DNA of 31,846 nucleotides. Origin: an uncultured Ilumatobacter sp. GTDB taxonomy: Bacteria; Actinomycetota; Acidimicrobiia; Acidimicrobiales; Ilumatobacteraceae. This document shows positions 1 through 7,751 of this stretch, one piece after another. Location of the stretch: NCBI GenBank assembly GCA_938049325.1, contig CALICC010000153.1, forward strand, positions 1 through 31,846. The letters are read 5' to 3'. The translations under genes and the position numbers were made by a program. Each line of letters opens with the position of its first letter. Position 1 is the stretch's first letter. The notes under the pieces are model-generated. The model saw only the letters and a list, made by a program, of their open reading frames with translations. It did no database searches and had not been told where the DNA came from.

Positions 1-307
1 CTGTCCCTGGCACGACGATCACGTCGGGCCACGATGCGTCGACATCGTCTTCCGGCATCGCCGTCTCGATCCCGTGTTCCGCACACCAGGCAATCAAGGC
101 GTCCGTCTCGACCTCACCGACGATTGCGTCGTACGCGAGAAGCCGTCGGGCACCGACGACGGCGTCAAGAGCGATCAGTCGATCGACGATTCGCGCCGAT
201 CGCTCAGGCCGGTCAGCCAGCGCGCGACGCATGGCACGCATCTGCTGTCGAAGCGCACGCTTCGCCTCGACCACGGCATCGAGCGACACCTCGTTCTGGT
301 CGGCCAT
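1..307 (-). CDS. 5-formyltetrahydrofolate cyclo-ligase, N-terminal part (cut by window edge)
   Basis: The reverse strand is open from an ATG at 307 down to base 1, giving about 102 residues with no stop, so the gene runs off the left edge. The protein begins MADQNEVSLDAVVEAKRALR and continues with a basic helix, then ARRLLAYDAIVGEVET and the motif PDVIVVPG. This pattern is typical of 5-formyltetrahydrofolate cyclo-ligase (MTHFS), the ATP-dependent cytoplasmic enzyme that converts 5-formyl-THF to 5,10-methenyl-THF. The basic N-terminal region contributes to nucleotide binding in the family; the C-terminal half is not visible. It diverges from the flavin reductase gene with only 26 bases between the two start codons, and has no Shine-Dalgarno. 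The family call comes from recognised motifs, not a search. Confidence 0.8.
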   Translation of the reverse strand, partial: MADQNEVSLDAVVEAKRALRQQMRAMRRALADRPERSARIVDRLIALDAVVGARRLLAYDAIVGEVETDALIAWCAEHGIETAMPEDDVDASWPDVIVVPGT

Positions 308-315
308 GCGTCGGC

Positions 316-321
316 AGCGTA
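316..321 (-). promoter_or_regulatory. Putative -10 box (TACGCT) of a leaderless promoter for the cyclo-ligase gene
   Basis: On the reverse strand TACGCT fits the actinobacterial TAnnnT -10 consensus and ends 8 bases before the ATG at 307. No Shine-Dalgarno is present, which suits a transcript starting at or near the start codon. No convincing -35 element was found. The box shares bases 320-321 with the oppositely directed box of the flavin reductase. Confidence 0.45.
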
Positions 322-325
322 CAGT
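320..325 (+). promoter_or_regulatory. Putative -10 box (TACAGT) of a leaderless promoter for the flavin reductase gene
   Basis: TACAGT ends 8 bases before the ATG at 334, and no Shine-Dalgarno precedes that ATG. The arrangement mirrors the reverse-strand box at 316-321, and the two overlap by two bases. No clear -35 hexamer lies 16-18 bases upstream. Confidence 0.45.
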
Positions 326-333
326 TCGAAGCA

Positions 334-870
334 ATGAGCGATCAGACGAGTGAACAGTCCGACGGCAGCTTCGACGCTGGCCACTTCCGAACCGTGATGG
401 GCCACTTCCCAACCGGTGTCACCGTCGTGACGGGCTTGGATGCCGACGGCGCACCCCACGGGTTCACCATTGGTTCGTTCACGTCCGTTTCGCTTGACCC
501 GCCGATGGTCGGCTTTCTGCCGCAGATCGGCTCGGCGACGTGGGAGGCAATTGCCGCATCGGGCAGCTTCTGCGTGAACGTGCTCAGCGATCAGCAGAGT
601 GATCTGTGTTGGAAGTTCGCCAAGTCGGGCACCGACGAGACCCGCTTCGACGACGTCGACTGGCATGGCGCTCCAACCGGCTCGCCGATTCTCGATCGAG
701 CTGTCGCTTGGATCGATTGCACGGTCGAAGAGGTCTACGACATGGGGGATCATCACTTCGTGCTCGGACGGGTCGGATCCCTCGATGCTGACGCTGACCA
801 CGACGGCAATCCACCCGTTCCGCTGCTCTTCTTCAAAGGCGCGCTCGGCGGTTTCGCTGCAGAAGGCTGA
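334..870 (+). CDS. Flavin reductase domain (FMN-binding) protein
   Basis: This 178-residue protein matches the flavin reductase-like, FMN-binding split-barrel family (HpaC/RutF type), whose members use NAD(P)H to reduce flavin, often for a partner monooxygenase. Visible marks are HFPTGVTVVTG near residue 23, GFTIGSFTSVSLDPPMVGF near 45-65, a central SGSFCVNVL, and a C-terminal LLFFKGALGGF. The length is normal for the family. The reading frame stays open upstream to base 34, but that stretch overlaps the cyclo-ligase gene on the other strand and looks like shadow coding, so ATG 334 is chosen. No monooxygenase gene is adjacent, so the physiological partner is unknown. The protein is probably cytoplasmic. 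Confidence 0.85.
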   Translation: MSDQTSEQSDGSFDAGHFRTVMGHFPTGVTVVTGLDADGAPHGFTIGSFTSVSLDPPMVGFLPQIGSATWEAIAASGSFCVNVLSDQQSDLCWKFAKSGTDETRFDDVDWHGAPTGSPILDRAVAWIDCTVEEVYDMGDHHFVLGRVGSLDADADHDGNPPVPLLFFKGALGGFAAEG

Positions 871-882
871 CCTCAATCGTGG

Positions 883-973
883 TTTCACGCCAGGCGTGAA
901 ACGGACGAATGTGCATTCACGCCAGGCGTGAAACGGACGGAATGTGCGTTCACGCCTGGCGTGAAACGGACGG
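883..973. repeat. Three tandem copies of a palindromic 32-33 base repeat
   Basis: Three copies of a 17-base palindrome lie at 884-900, 916-932 and 949-965. The first two read TTCACGCCAGGCGTGAA and the third differs only at the centre (A to T). Each is followed by ACGGAC, and the first two also by a short (G)AATGTGC spacer, giving periods of 32 and 33 bases. Each could fold as a 6-base stem with a 5-base loop. The array fills the gap between the flavin reductase stop and the DUF3054 start. A degenerate piece, GCGCCTGGCGTGAAC, recurs at about 1157-1171 inside the DUF3054 gene. It may be a multi-site operator, an mRNA end or processing signal, or a dispersed chromosomal repeat; the sequence alone does not decide. 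Confidence 0.9.
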
Positions 974-993
974 TCGTGGCGCAGACTGGGGGG

Positions 994-1344
994 ATGAAGC
1001 AGCGGGTGCCGGTCGCAGTGGGGTTGGATGTGTTCGTCGTGGTGGCGTTCGCCGCAATCGGACGCCGCAACCACGACGAGAGCCCCGGCGTCACCGGACT
1101 GATCGAAACCGCTGGACCGTTCCTGATCGGGCTCGCTCTCGCTTGGGCCGCGGCTCGCGCCTGGCGTGAACCGTTCGACCTCACGACCGGCGCGATCGTG
1201 TGGATCGGTACCGTCGCGATCGGCATGCTCGCCCGCAAGTTCTTGTTCGACGACGGCACCGCCACGTCATTCGTGATCGTCGCCTCGGTGTTTCTCGGTG
1301 TGTTCCTGAACGGGTGGCGCGCCGTCGCACGACGACGCGCGTGA
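994..1344 (+). CDS. DUF3054 family membrane protein
   Basis: This 116-residue integral membrane protein is dominated by about four hydrophobic segments. Its DVFVVVAFAAIGRRNH near residue 10, a central TAGPFLIGLALAW and a later VWIGTVAIGMLARK are characteristic of DUF3054, an actinobacterial family of unknown function. The start at 994 is chosen because a more upstream in-frame start at 928 would translate the palindromic repeats into an implausible basic peptide. A G-rich run directly precedes ATG 994, and a CAGACT sequence lies 6 bases before it as a possible weak -10 box. The gene converges on the macroglobulin gene with 12 bases between stop codons. Confidence 0.8.
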   Translation: MKQRVPVAVGLDVFVVVAFAAIGRRNHDESPGVTGLIETAGPFLIGLALAWAAARAWREPFDLTTGAIVWIGTVAIGMLARKFLFDDGTATSFVIVASVFLGVFLNGWRAVARRRA

Positions 1345-1356
1345 GCTCGCTCCGGG

Positions 1357-4300
1357 CTACGACACCGTGACCGAGTCGCTGGCGCTACGACCGAACACCT
1401 CCGGTGCGAAGATCTCCTCGGCGCGAGTCGGCGGGACCACGAACTCGCCGGGCGTCGTCGCCCGGGCGATGTACGTGTACTCGTAGGTGCCCGCAGACAG
1501 ATATTCGCTGAACGCTTCCACCCGGTCGTCGCGGAGGTTCTGGTGATCGAACCAACGCCACCACCAGTACCCGAATCGACCGCCACCGAAGTCGGAGTCT
1601 TCGGGAACGACCGACGGCGACGTGGCGAACGCCGGGTTGACCGGTTCGAGCCCAGCCGGGAGCGGGTCGATCAGCGCCACCTGCGTCCGACGAGCATCAG
1701 CAACCATCGTCAGCCGCACCCGCACCGTCGCTCCTGCCGCGATCTGCCAACTTCCGTCGGCGTTGCGAACCACGTCGGTCGGGTCGTCGACCGCCTCATA
1801 GATGCGCTCGACGACGAACCCTTCGTCGCGCGGGTCCAGGTCGAGATCGTCGGGCGCGTAGCTCAGCGCCAAGCGGTAGTACAGACGACCAGCCCCGTCC
1901 TTGTCGATGACAATGGTGTTGTCCCCGGCGGCGATCACGTCGGCCATCGGCACCGTCGTCAGCGACGTGTCGGTCGACCGCTCACGGAACTCGGCCTCAG
2001 CGGCGTACGTGTCGCCGAGCCAGGCACGAGCCACGAAGTCAGGATCGATCGACTCGAACGTGTCGAAGTACTCGTTGAGTGCGAGCAGGATGAACGAGTT
2101 CTCCTGCGCGTTGTTCCAGCGACCTCGAGTCTGATTGCCGAGCAGTCCGGTCACGACCTTGACGATCAAATCACTGTCGGGTGTTTCACGCACGAGAGCG
2201 TCGAGGATCATGCCGTCCGTACGGCGACTCGAGTGAGTGATCACGTAGGCGTCTTCGCCGTAGCTCGTGGCAAAGGTCGCCGCCGATGGCGTTTCGACGG
2301 CTGCGTTGGTGATCATCCGTTCGATCTCGTCGCGAGCTTCCGGGTCGGTGATGACCGTCCAGAGCTGAGCGATCGAGTCGATCTGCAGCGTGGAGTTCGC
2401 CCCTCGCCGGTACAGGGCGAGCGCCTTGGCAGGGTCGTCGTCGCCCGCGACCGCTCGGACATAGAGGGCGTATGCACTGATCGCGTCCTTCGTGGACTGC
2501 GAGTAGTTCTGTGGGATGAAGTCCTCGATCGCTCGAAGGTGGTCGAGCGACACGTCGAGCACGAACTGGTCGACGGGGTATCCGTTCTGTTGCGCGAGCA
2601 CCTGTGCGTGCGTCGCTTGGACCGACACCCACGGAATCGACTCGCGGCTTCGTTGCCAGCGTGGGAACCCGCCGTCGTTGTTCTGCAGTGCCTGCAGGCT
2701 CGCGATGTCGTCTGCGACGACGGTGTCGAGCGTGGCGGCGTCGGGAAGTCCGGCAGCGTCGAATGCGTCGAGCACGTCGCGCAACGCGGCCACCGCCATG
2801 ATCCGCGACGCATAACCGTCGGCCGAGTCGTACCGGTATTCGTACAGGTACAGCACCGAGTCGGTGAGCGCCTGCAAGGCGGTCGACGACGTCGAGATCT
2901 CGAGACCGCCGAACTGCGGGAACACTCCCGTCGGTGCGAGCATCGGTTGGCCGACGGCAGCATCGCCGTCAATCACGCCGTAGGTCGCGAACGCCTCAGA
3001 CGTCGCCGGGGTGTACACCGGGAGTGCGATGGCCGCCGCGTCGGCGAACTCGCCGCTCACCGATGCGACGCGGAACCGAGCGGTACCCACATCGGCAGCT
3101 TCGGCCGGGAAGCGCACTTCGATGCGATCGTTCGCCGGCACGGTGACACGACGGCCGGCGCCGTCGGTCAGGTCGAGGTTCGCCGTCTCGATCGCGACGT
3201 CGACGTCGAGCGGACCGTCGGTGAGGTTCTGCACCACGACCGGCAGTTCGAAGCGGTCACCGAAGTTCAAGAACCGCGGCGCCGAGGGTCGCACGCTGAT
3301 CGGGAGCCGGGCGGTGATGTTCGATTCACCGGACCCGAATCGATCCACGCCGTCGAAACTGACGGCCATCACGCGATAGCGAGTCAGGTTGTCGGGCAGG
3401 TCGACGGCGACGGTGACCTGGCCTGATGCGTCGGTCGCCTCATCAGGCGCGAAGACGGCAAGTGCATCGAAGTTGTCGCGCAGATCGATCGGCGCATCGC
3501 TGTTACCCGAAGCCACTCGGCCCTCAGCCGGAGCCGCACCGTCGGCGGTGTCGGCCGCGAAGTCGCCATCGGCCTCAACCGACGCAGGAGCCGATTCCTC
3601 CTCCATTGCTTCGACCGAGTCATCTTCACCGCCGCCGACGAAGAGGTCGGGGTTGGCCAGGATGATCGAGTTGCGGAGCAGCTCAGGGCGCAGCCGTGTC
3701 GAGACCGAGCCGTAGAACACCGAGACCGGGTCGAGCAGTTCGTAGCCGCTGAGCGACAGCACCGCCTCGTCGACGACGATCAGAGCCACGCCGGCATCGG
3801 CAACGGGTTCGCCGTCGGCACCGAGCACGCTCACCGAGACCGACGTCGATTCGCCCGGAGCGAGCTCGGTCGCCTCGGGTGTTGCCGTGACCGACAACGT
3901 CCGCTCGACCGGCGGGATCGCGAGGCTGATTTCGCCGACGGCGAATGCCGGTTGTTTCGGCGCGTCCGGCGCCGGAGTGCCGTCATCGGCGGTGCGATCG
4001 GTGGCGCCGACCATGTCGACACGGACGTTGAGATTCGGGATGTCGTCGGAGGCCACAGGCACGCTGATGATCGCGCTGCCGTCGGGTGCATCGAACGACA
4101 TGACCGACTCGACACCCGCCCGGGTCACGATGACCAGGCCCGAGGCCGGAGCGAATGGCGCCTGCACGAGCAGTTCGGCCGTGTCGCCCGGCGCGTAGTT
4201 CTCGGCGTCGGGAATGATCGTGACCTCGCCCTGTTCGAGGTCACGGGTCGGCACCACCGACGATCCACTGACCCACTGCGTGTAGACGGCTCGGTTCTGA

Positions 4301-7300
4301 CGACCGTCGTCGTCGCCGACGATGGCGGTGATCTCGTAGCGGCCCCCGACGTCGGTCGTGAACTCGCAGCGCATGGCAGCGTCGGGAGCATCGTTGGTGA
4401 CGGTGTCGCTTGACGTGATCGTGCACGTCTGCTCGTCGACGATCTCGCGGACGTAACGATCGTCGCGCAGGACGGTGTCGATGCGCCCAGCGGTGACATC
4501 GACGGTGCGGCCGGCAACCGGCGCGCCATCGACGTCGACGACGGTCGCGTCGATCACGATCGGGTCACCCTGTTCGACCCAGCCGCGATCGCTGCGGAGG
4601 CCGACGTAGTAGCGCGCCGGGTGGACGAGCAGGCTGGTCTGCGACGAGATCGCCTGACGGTTCACGTCGAACACGGTCGCCTCAGCGCGCACCGTGGTGG
4701 GCTGGTCGACCAACATCGGTTCGCCGTCATCATCGTTCTGCGAACTGGCGGGAGTGTCGGCGAAGTCGATCTGGAGGAGGTGCGTGCCTCCTGCATCGGT
4801 GCGACCGACGAACTCCTGGTACCGAGGGTTGTTGCTACTGCTCGGGAAGAACTCGTCGCCACCGAAGTCATCCTCGTAGCTCGAATACCACCACGGCGTC
4901 CAGACGCCGAACGAGAAGTCGTGCCAGTTCGGCGGGTTGTACGACGAATCGGTGGTCGACACGAACCAATTGACCTCGGAGTCTCCGAGCGGCCCACCGG
5001 CGAAGTACTCGGCGTCGACAGCGACGGTTGCCGGCTCGACCACGTAGTACGGGGCGGGCGATTCGGCTCGGACGTCGACTTCGTATTCGGGTGTGCGGAA
5101 GTCTTGGACCTGGAAGTTGTGGTTCCAGCGGGCGTCGAGGATCTCGTTGCCTTGCGCGTCGAGAGCGACCATCTCGATGCTCGCGAAACCGGTGTTCGAC
5201 GCTTCGGGAAGGTCGATCGACAGGTTGAAGCCACCGAGCACGTTCAGCGGCGCGGTGTCGGTGACGAGTTCGTTGCCTTGCGGATCGAACACCGTGTACC
5301 GCACCGAGTCACCGTTGACCAGCTGTGTGATCTGTGCGTCGTCGTCGTTGCCGCGGACCAAGCCGGTCACGGAGACGGTTTCGCCGGGCCGGTAGATGCC
5401 GCGGTCGTCGATCACGTACCACGAGCTGCCTCGACGCTGCGACGACTCGCTCCAACCGGAAGTTCGCAGCATCACCGATCGGTCGCCGCTGGTCGCAACA
5501 AGGGCGGTGACTTCGACGGTGGTGAGCGGAACGCGGGCGACGCCGTCGGCGTCGGTGGTCGCTGCCTGGCCGGTTCCGATGAATTCGATCTGGGCGTTCG
5601 CGACCGGTTCGCCGGTCAGGAGATCCGTCGTCCACACCAGGATCTCGTTGCCGACGGAGAACGCATCGATGCCCAACGTGGACGTCTGTACCCAGGTGAA
5701 CGCCGGCTCGTTGCGCCAGAAGTCGTCGGAGTCGGGGCTGACGGCCGGGTCGGGTCCGACCATGACGACGATCGGTCCGCCGGATTCGGCGAACGCCGAC
5801 GAGAGGTCGACGACCGTCTCGGCGATCTCGTCGGTGTCGGCGTCGATGTCGACCGTCGTCTCGAGCACCACCGGCCAACCTGGCTGCGGTTCTTCGTCGC
5901 CGGGTTCCGACCGATAGGTGAAATCGCGGAAGTCGCGGACGTACTGGCGATAGTCCTCGAACTGGCTGGGCGTGACCTGCCAGGCGCGCACCGAGAGTTG
6001 CTCGTGGTTGACCGTGGTGTAGCTCAGGCTGGGAGTTTCGGCAAACGGATCCGTGGTGACGAAGTCACGTTGCGGACCGACGAAGAACGGGAGAGCGTCG
6101 CCGACATCGAACTCCTCTTCGAACTCCTCACCGAGCGTCTGGCCGAACACGTCGGCGATGTCGGGTGCGATGGTGACGGTGTAGGTGGTGTTACCCGACG
6201 TGGCACCACTGATGCGCAGGAAGCTGCCGGAGGCGTTCACGCGCAAACCCGGAACCGCTGGTTCGACGTTGATCCAGGTGGGGTCGAACACCGACCGATC
6301 GACTTCGTTGTTGAACTCGATCTCGAACGGCGCGAACGGCGGGCAACGATCTCGGCAGTCGGTGTCGTTCACCCGGAGCGGCGCATACGTGCGGCCCGAT
6401 TCGGAGAACGATCCGGAACTGGTCCGCGGCCCCTCGAGCGACGGAATCGCTGGGCCGATCGTGACGCTGACACTGGTGTCGGTCGACAGTGTCGAGGTCG
6501 GCACGAACGCAAAGGCGCGATCGGGCAGCGCCGAGTCGAGGCGACGACGAACGTCTTCATCGATCTCCGCGTCCGTGGCGAGGCGCACCGACGTGACATC
6601 GCCCGCATCGAAGTCGATCACGTCGAGCACCGCAGCCGGGTCGACGCGCTGATCGAAGAAAGCGACGAAGACGGGATCGAGACCCATCGATTCGGCGAGG
6701 CCGTCGAGGCGTGTGACGGTCGCCGGCGGCGTCGAGAACGTGAAGCTGAACGCGTCATCGAGCACAGCACCGTTGACCGACTCGGTCTCCGCCGGGACGG
6801 TGACGGTGTAGTCGGTTGAAGCCGGAAGTCGATCGAGACCGCCCTGTTCCTGATCGGTTGGAATGACTTCGAAGCGCAGCGTGCGGGTGCCGATCCAACG
6901 CCAGCGACCTTCGATGCCGTTCGCTGCGCCGATGTCAGGCGTGACCTCGACCGGCACGTCGATGGCATCGAGTTGGTCGAGGGTGGCGAGCTCGACCATC
7001 GGCTCGTTGAACGTGATCGCGATGAACGGTGCGATGTCGACGTCGCCGTCGGGCTGGAAACGGAGTACCTCGAGCGGCCCCTCGGCCTGTGCGTCGGGCA
7101 CGGTCGGAGCGTCGAGCGATGGTGGGAACGGTGCGGTCAGCGTGTCACCGACCACTGGCGGGGTGAGCGAGTCGACGGGACGATTGAAGTCCACCACGTC
7201 GGTGTCGGGGACCGACCACTCGGGGAGGCGGTCGAGGACCGCCGCGACCTCCGCGTCGCTGAGCTGGGTGCCTTCGGCGACGTTGATCTGCTGGACGACG

Positions 7301-7551
7301 GTGTCGATTTTCTGGCCTTCGCTGAGGATCAGGCCGAGTTGCGACGCAGACGTGGACGCACCCGACACCCCGGTGCTCCCACCGCCGCTGGAACCACCAG
7401 ACGGCGGATCGACCACGGGAGTGTTGGTCGCCCCACCGGGGCCGGTGGTCGTCGGGCCGGTTCCATCGGTCTGTTCGCCACCACCACCGCTACACGCGGT
7501 GACCGTCATTGCTGCGGCGGCGAACATCGCCATCCATCGCTTCGTGTTCAT
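1357..7551 (-). CDS. Alpha-2-macroglobulin family lipoprotein lacking the thioester motif
   Basis: This 2064-residue protein starts with a lipoprotein signal, MNTKRWMAMFAAAAMTVTAC, with the lipobox cysteine at residue 20, followed by a Gly/Thr/Pro/Ser-rich tether. Bacterial-Ig-like and macroglobulin-like beta domains fill the N-terminal half. An acidic, Ala-rich, bait-like stretch lies near 1300-1345. It is followed by the family signatures LPDNLTRYRVMAVSFDG and PRFLNFGDRFELPV, a helical complement-like domain near 1550-1850, and a C-terminal receptor-like domain containing LIDPLPAGLEPVN and GRSASDSVTVS. Where thioester-type members carry a CxEQ motif, this protein reads YEYRYDSADGYASRIMA (near 1570), so no thioester can form, as in YfaS-type members. 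AGGGGAG lies 6 bases before the ATG. Family members are thought to trap proteases at the cell envelope. No penicillin-binding protein 1C gene is adjacent. Confidence 0.88.
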   Translation of the reverse strand: MNTKRWMAMFAAAAMTVTACSGGGGEQTDGTGPTTTGPGGATNTPVVDPPSGGSSGGGSTGVSGASTSASQLGLILSEGQKIDTVVQQINVAEGTQLSDAEVAAVLDRLPEWSVPDTDVVDFNRPVDSLTPPVVGDTLTAPFPPSLDAPTVPDAQAEGPLEVLRFQPDGDVDIAPFIAITFNEPMVELATLDQLDAIDVPVEVTPDIGAANGIEGRWRWIGTRTLRFEVIPTDQEQGGLDRLPASTDYTVTVPAETESVNGAVLDDAFSFTFSTPPATVTRLDGLAESMGLDPVFVAFFDQRVDPAAVLDVIDFDAGDVTSVRLATDAEIDEDVRRRLDSALPDRAFAFVPTSTLSTDTSVSVTIGPAIPSLEGPRTSSGSFSESGRTYAPLRVNDTDCRDRCPPFAPFEIEFNNEVDRSVFDPTWINVEPAVPGLRVNASGSFLRISGATSGNTTYTVTIAPDIADVFGQTLGEEFEEEFDVGDALPFFVGPQRDFVTTDPFAETPSLSYTTVNHEQLSVRAWQVTPSQFEDYRQYVRDFRDFTYRSEPGDEEPQPGWPVVLETTVDIDADTDEIAETVVDLSSAFAESGGPIVVMVGPDPAVSPDSDDFWRNEPAFTWVQTSTLGIDAFSVGNEILVWTTDLLTGEPVANAQIEFIGTGQAATTDADGVARVPLTTVEVTALVATSGDRSVMLRTSGWSESSQRRGSSWYVIDDRGIYRPGETVSVTGLVRGNDDDAQITQLVNGDSVRYTVFDPQGNELVTDTAPLNVLGGFNLSIDLPEASNTGFASIEMVALDAQGNEILDARWNHNFQVQDFRTPEYEVDVRAESPAPYYVVEPATVAVDAEYFAGGPLGDSEVNWFVSTTDSSYNPPNWHDFSFGVWTPWWYSSYEDDFGGDEFFPSSSNNPRYQEFVGRTDAGGTHLLQIDFADTPASSQNDDDGEPMLVDQPTTVRAEATVFDVNRQAISSQTSLLVHPARYYVGLRSDRGWVEQGDPIVIDATVVDVDGAPVAGRTVDVTAGRIDTVLRDDRYVREIVDEQTCTITSSDTVTNDAPDAAMRCEFTTDVGGRYEITAIVGDDDGRQNRAVYTQWVSGSSVVPTRDLEQGEVTIIPDAENYAPGDTAELLVQAPFAPASGLVIVTRAGVESVMSFDAPDGSAIISVPVASDDIPNLNVRVDMVGATDRTADDGTPAPDAPKQPAFAVGEISLAIPPVERTLSVTATPEATELAPGESTSVSVSVLGADGEPVADAGVALIVVDEAVLSLSGYELLDPVSVFYGSVSTRLRPELLRNSIILANPDLFVGGGEDDSVEAMEEESAPASVEADGDFAADTADGAAPAEGRVASGNSDAPIDLRDNFDALAVFAPDEATDASGQVTVAVDLPDNLTRYRVMAVSFDGVDRFGSGESNITARLPISVRPSAPRFLNFGDRFELPVVVQNLTDGPLDVDVAIETANLDLTDGAGRRVTVPANDRIEVRFPAEAADVGTARFRVASVSGEFADAAAIALPVYTPATSEAFATYGVIDGDAAVGQPMLAPTGVFPQFGGLEISTSSTALQALTDSVLYLYEYRYDSADGYASRIMAVAALRDVLDAFDAAGLPDAATLDTVVADDIASLQALQNNDGGFPRWQRSRESIPWVSVQATHAQVLAQQNGYPVDQFVLDVSLDHLRAIEDFIPQNYSQSTKDAISAYALYVRAVAGDDDPAKALALYRRGANSTLQIDSIAQLWTVITDPEARDEIERMITNAAVETPSAATFATSYGEDAYVITHSSRRTDGMILDALVRETPDSDLIVKVVTGLLGNQTRGRWNNAQENSFILLALNEYFDTFESIDPDFVARAWLGDTYAAEAEFRERSTDTSLTTVPMADVIAAGDNTIVIDKDGAGRLYYRLALSYAPDDLDLDPRDEGFVVERIYEAVDDPTDVVRNADGSWQIAAGATVRVRLTMVADARRTQVALIDPLPAGLEPVNPAFATSPSVVPEDSDFGGGRFGYWWWRWFDHQNLRDDRVEAFSEYLSAGTYEYTYIARATTPGEFVVPPTRAEEIFAPEVFGRSASDSVTVS

Positions 7552-7751
7552 GGTGCACTCCCCTGTTGGTCGTCACGGTAGGTCGCCGAGCGACCGCCAT
7601 CAGGTGATTGGACGTTCCCAGATGTCAACGGGTTCCGCGACCTGGTCGATTTGTGACCTCCGCACTGGTCAACCTCGAAGATGTCGGTAAGTTCGCCCGC
7701 AGCGGACCGAACACCAAACGAATCCTTCAACACGAAACCTTCGAGGTGCAC

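Noticed and set aside
883..973. CRISPR array
   Set aside because: The apparent spacers are only a few bases and nearly identical to each other, there are only three units, and no cas gene is near.
175..1586. Reverse-strand open frames across 175-1074 and 885-1586
   Set aside because: They cross the flavin reductase and DUF3054 genes and translate the palindromic repeats into repeated FTPGV-like peptides; no domain is recognisable.
1543..6819. Long forward-strand open frames opposite the macroglobulin gene (1543-3426 and 4621-6819)
   Set aside because: They are Arg/Val/Asp/Glu-rich shadow translations of a GC-rich gene on the other strand. The macroglobulin reading has a signal peptide and family motifs end to end.
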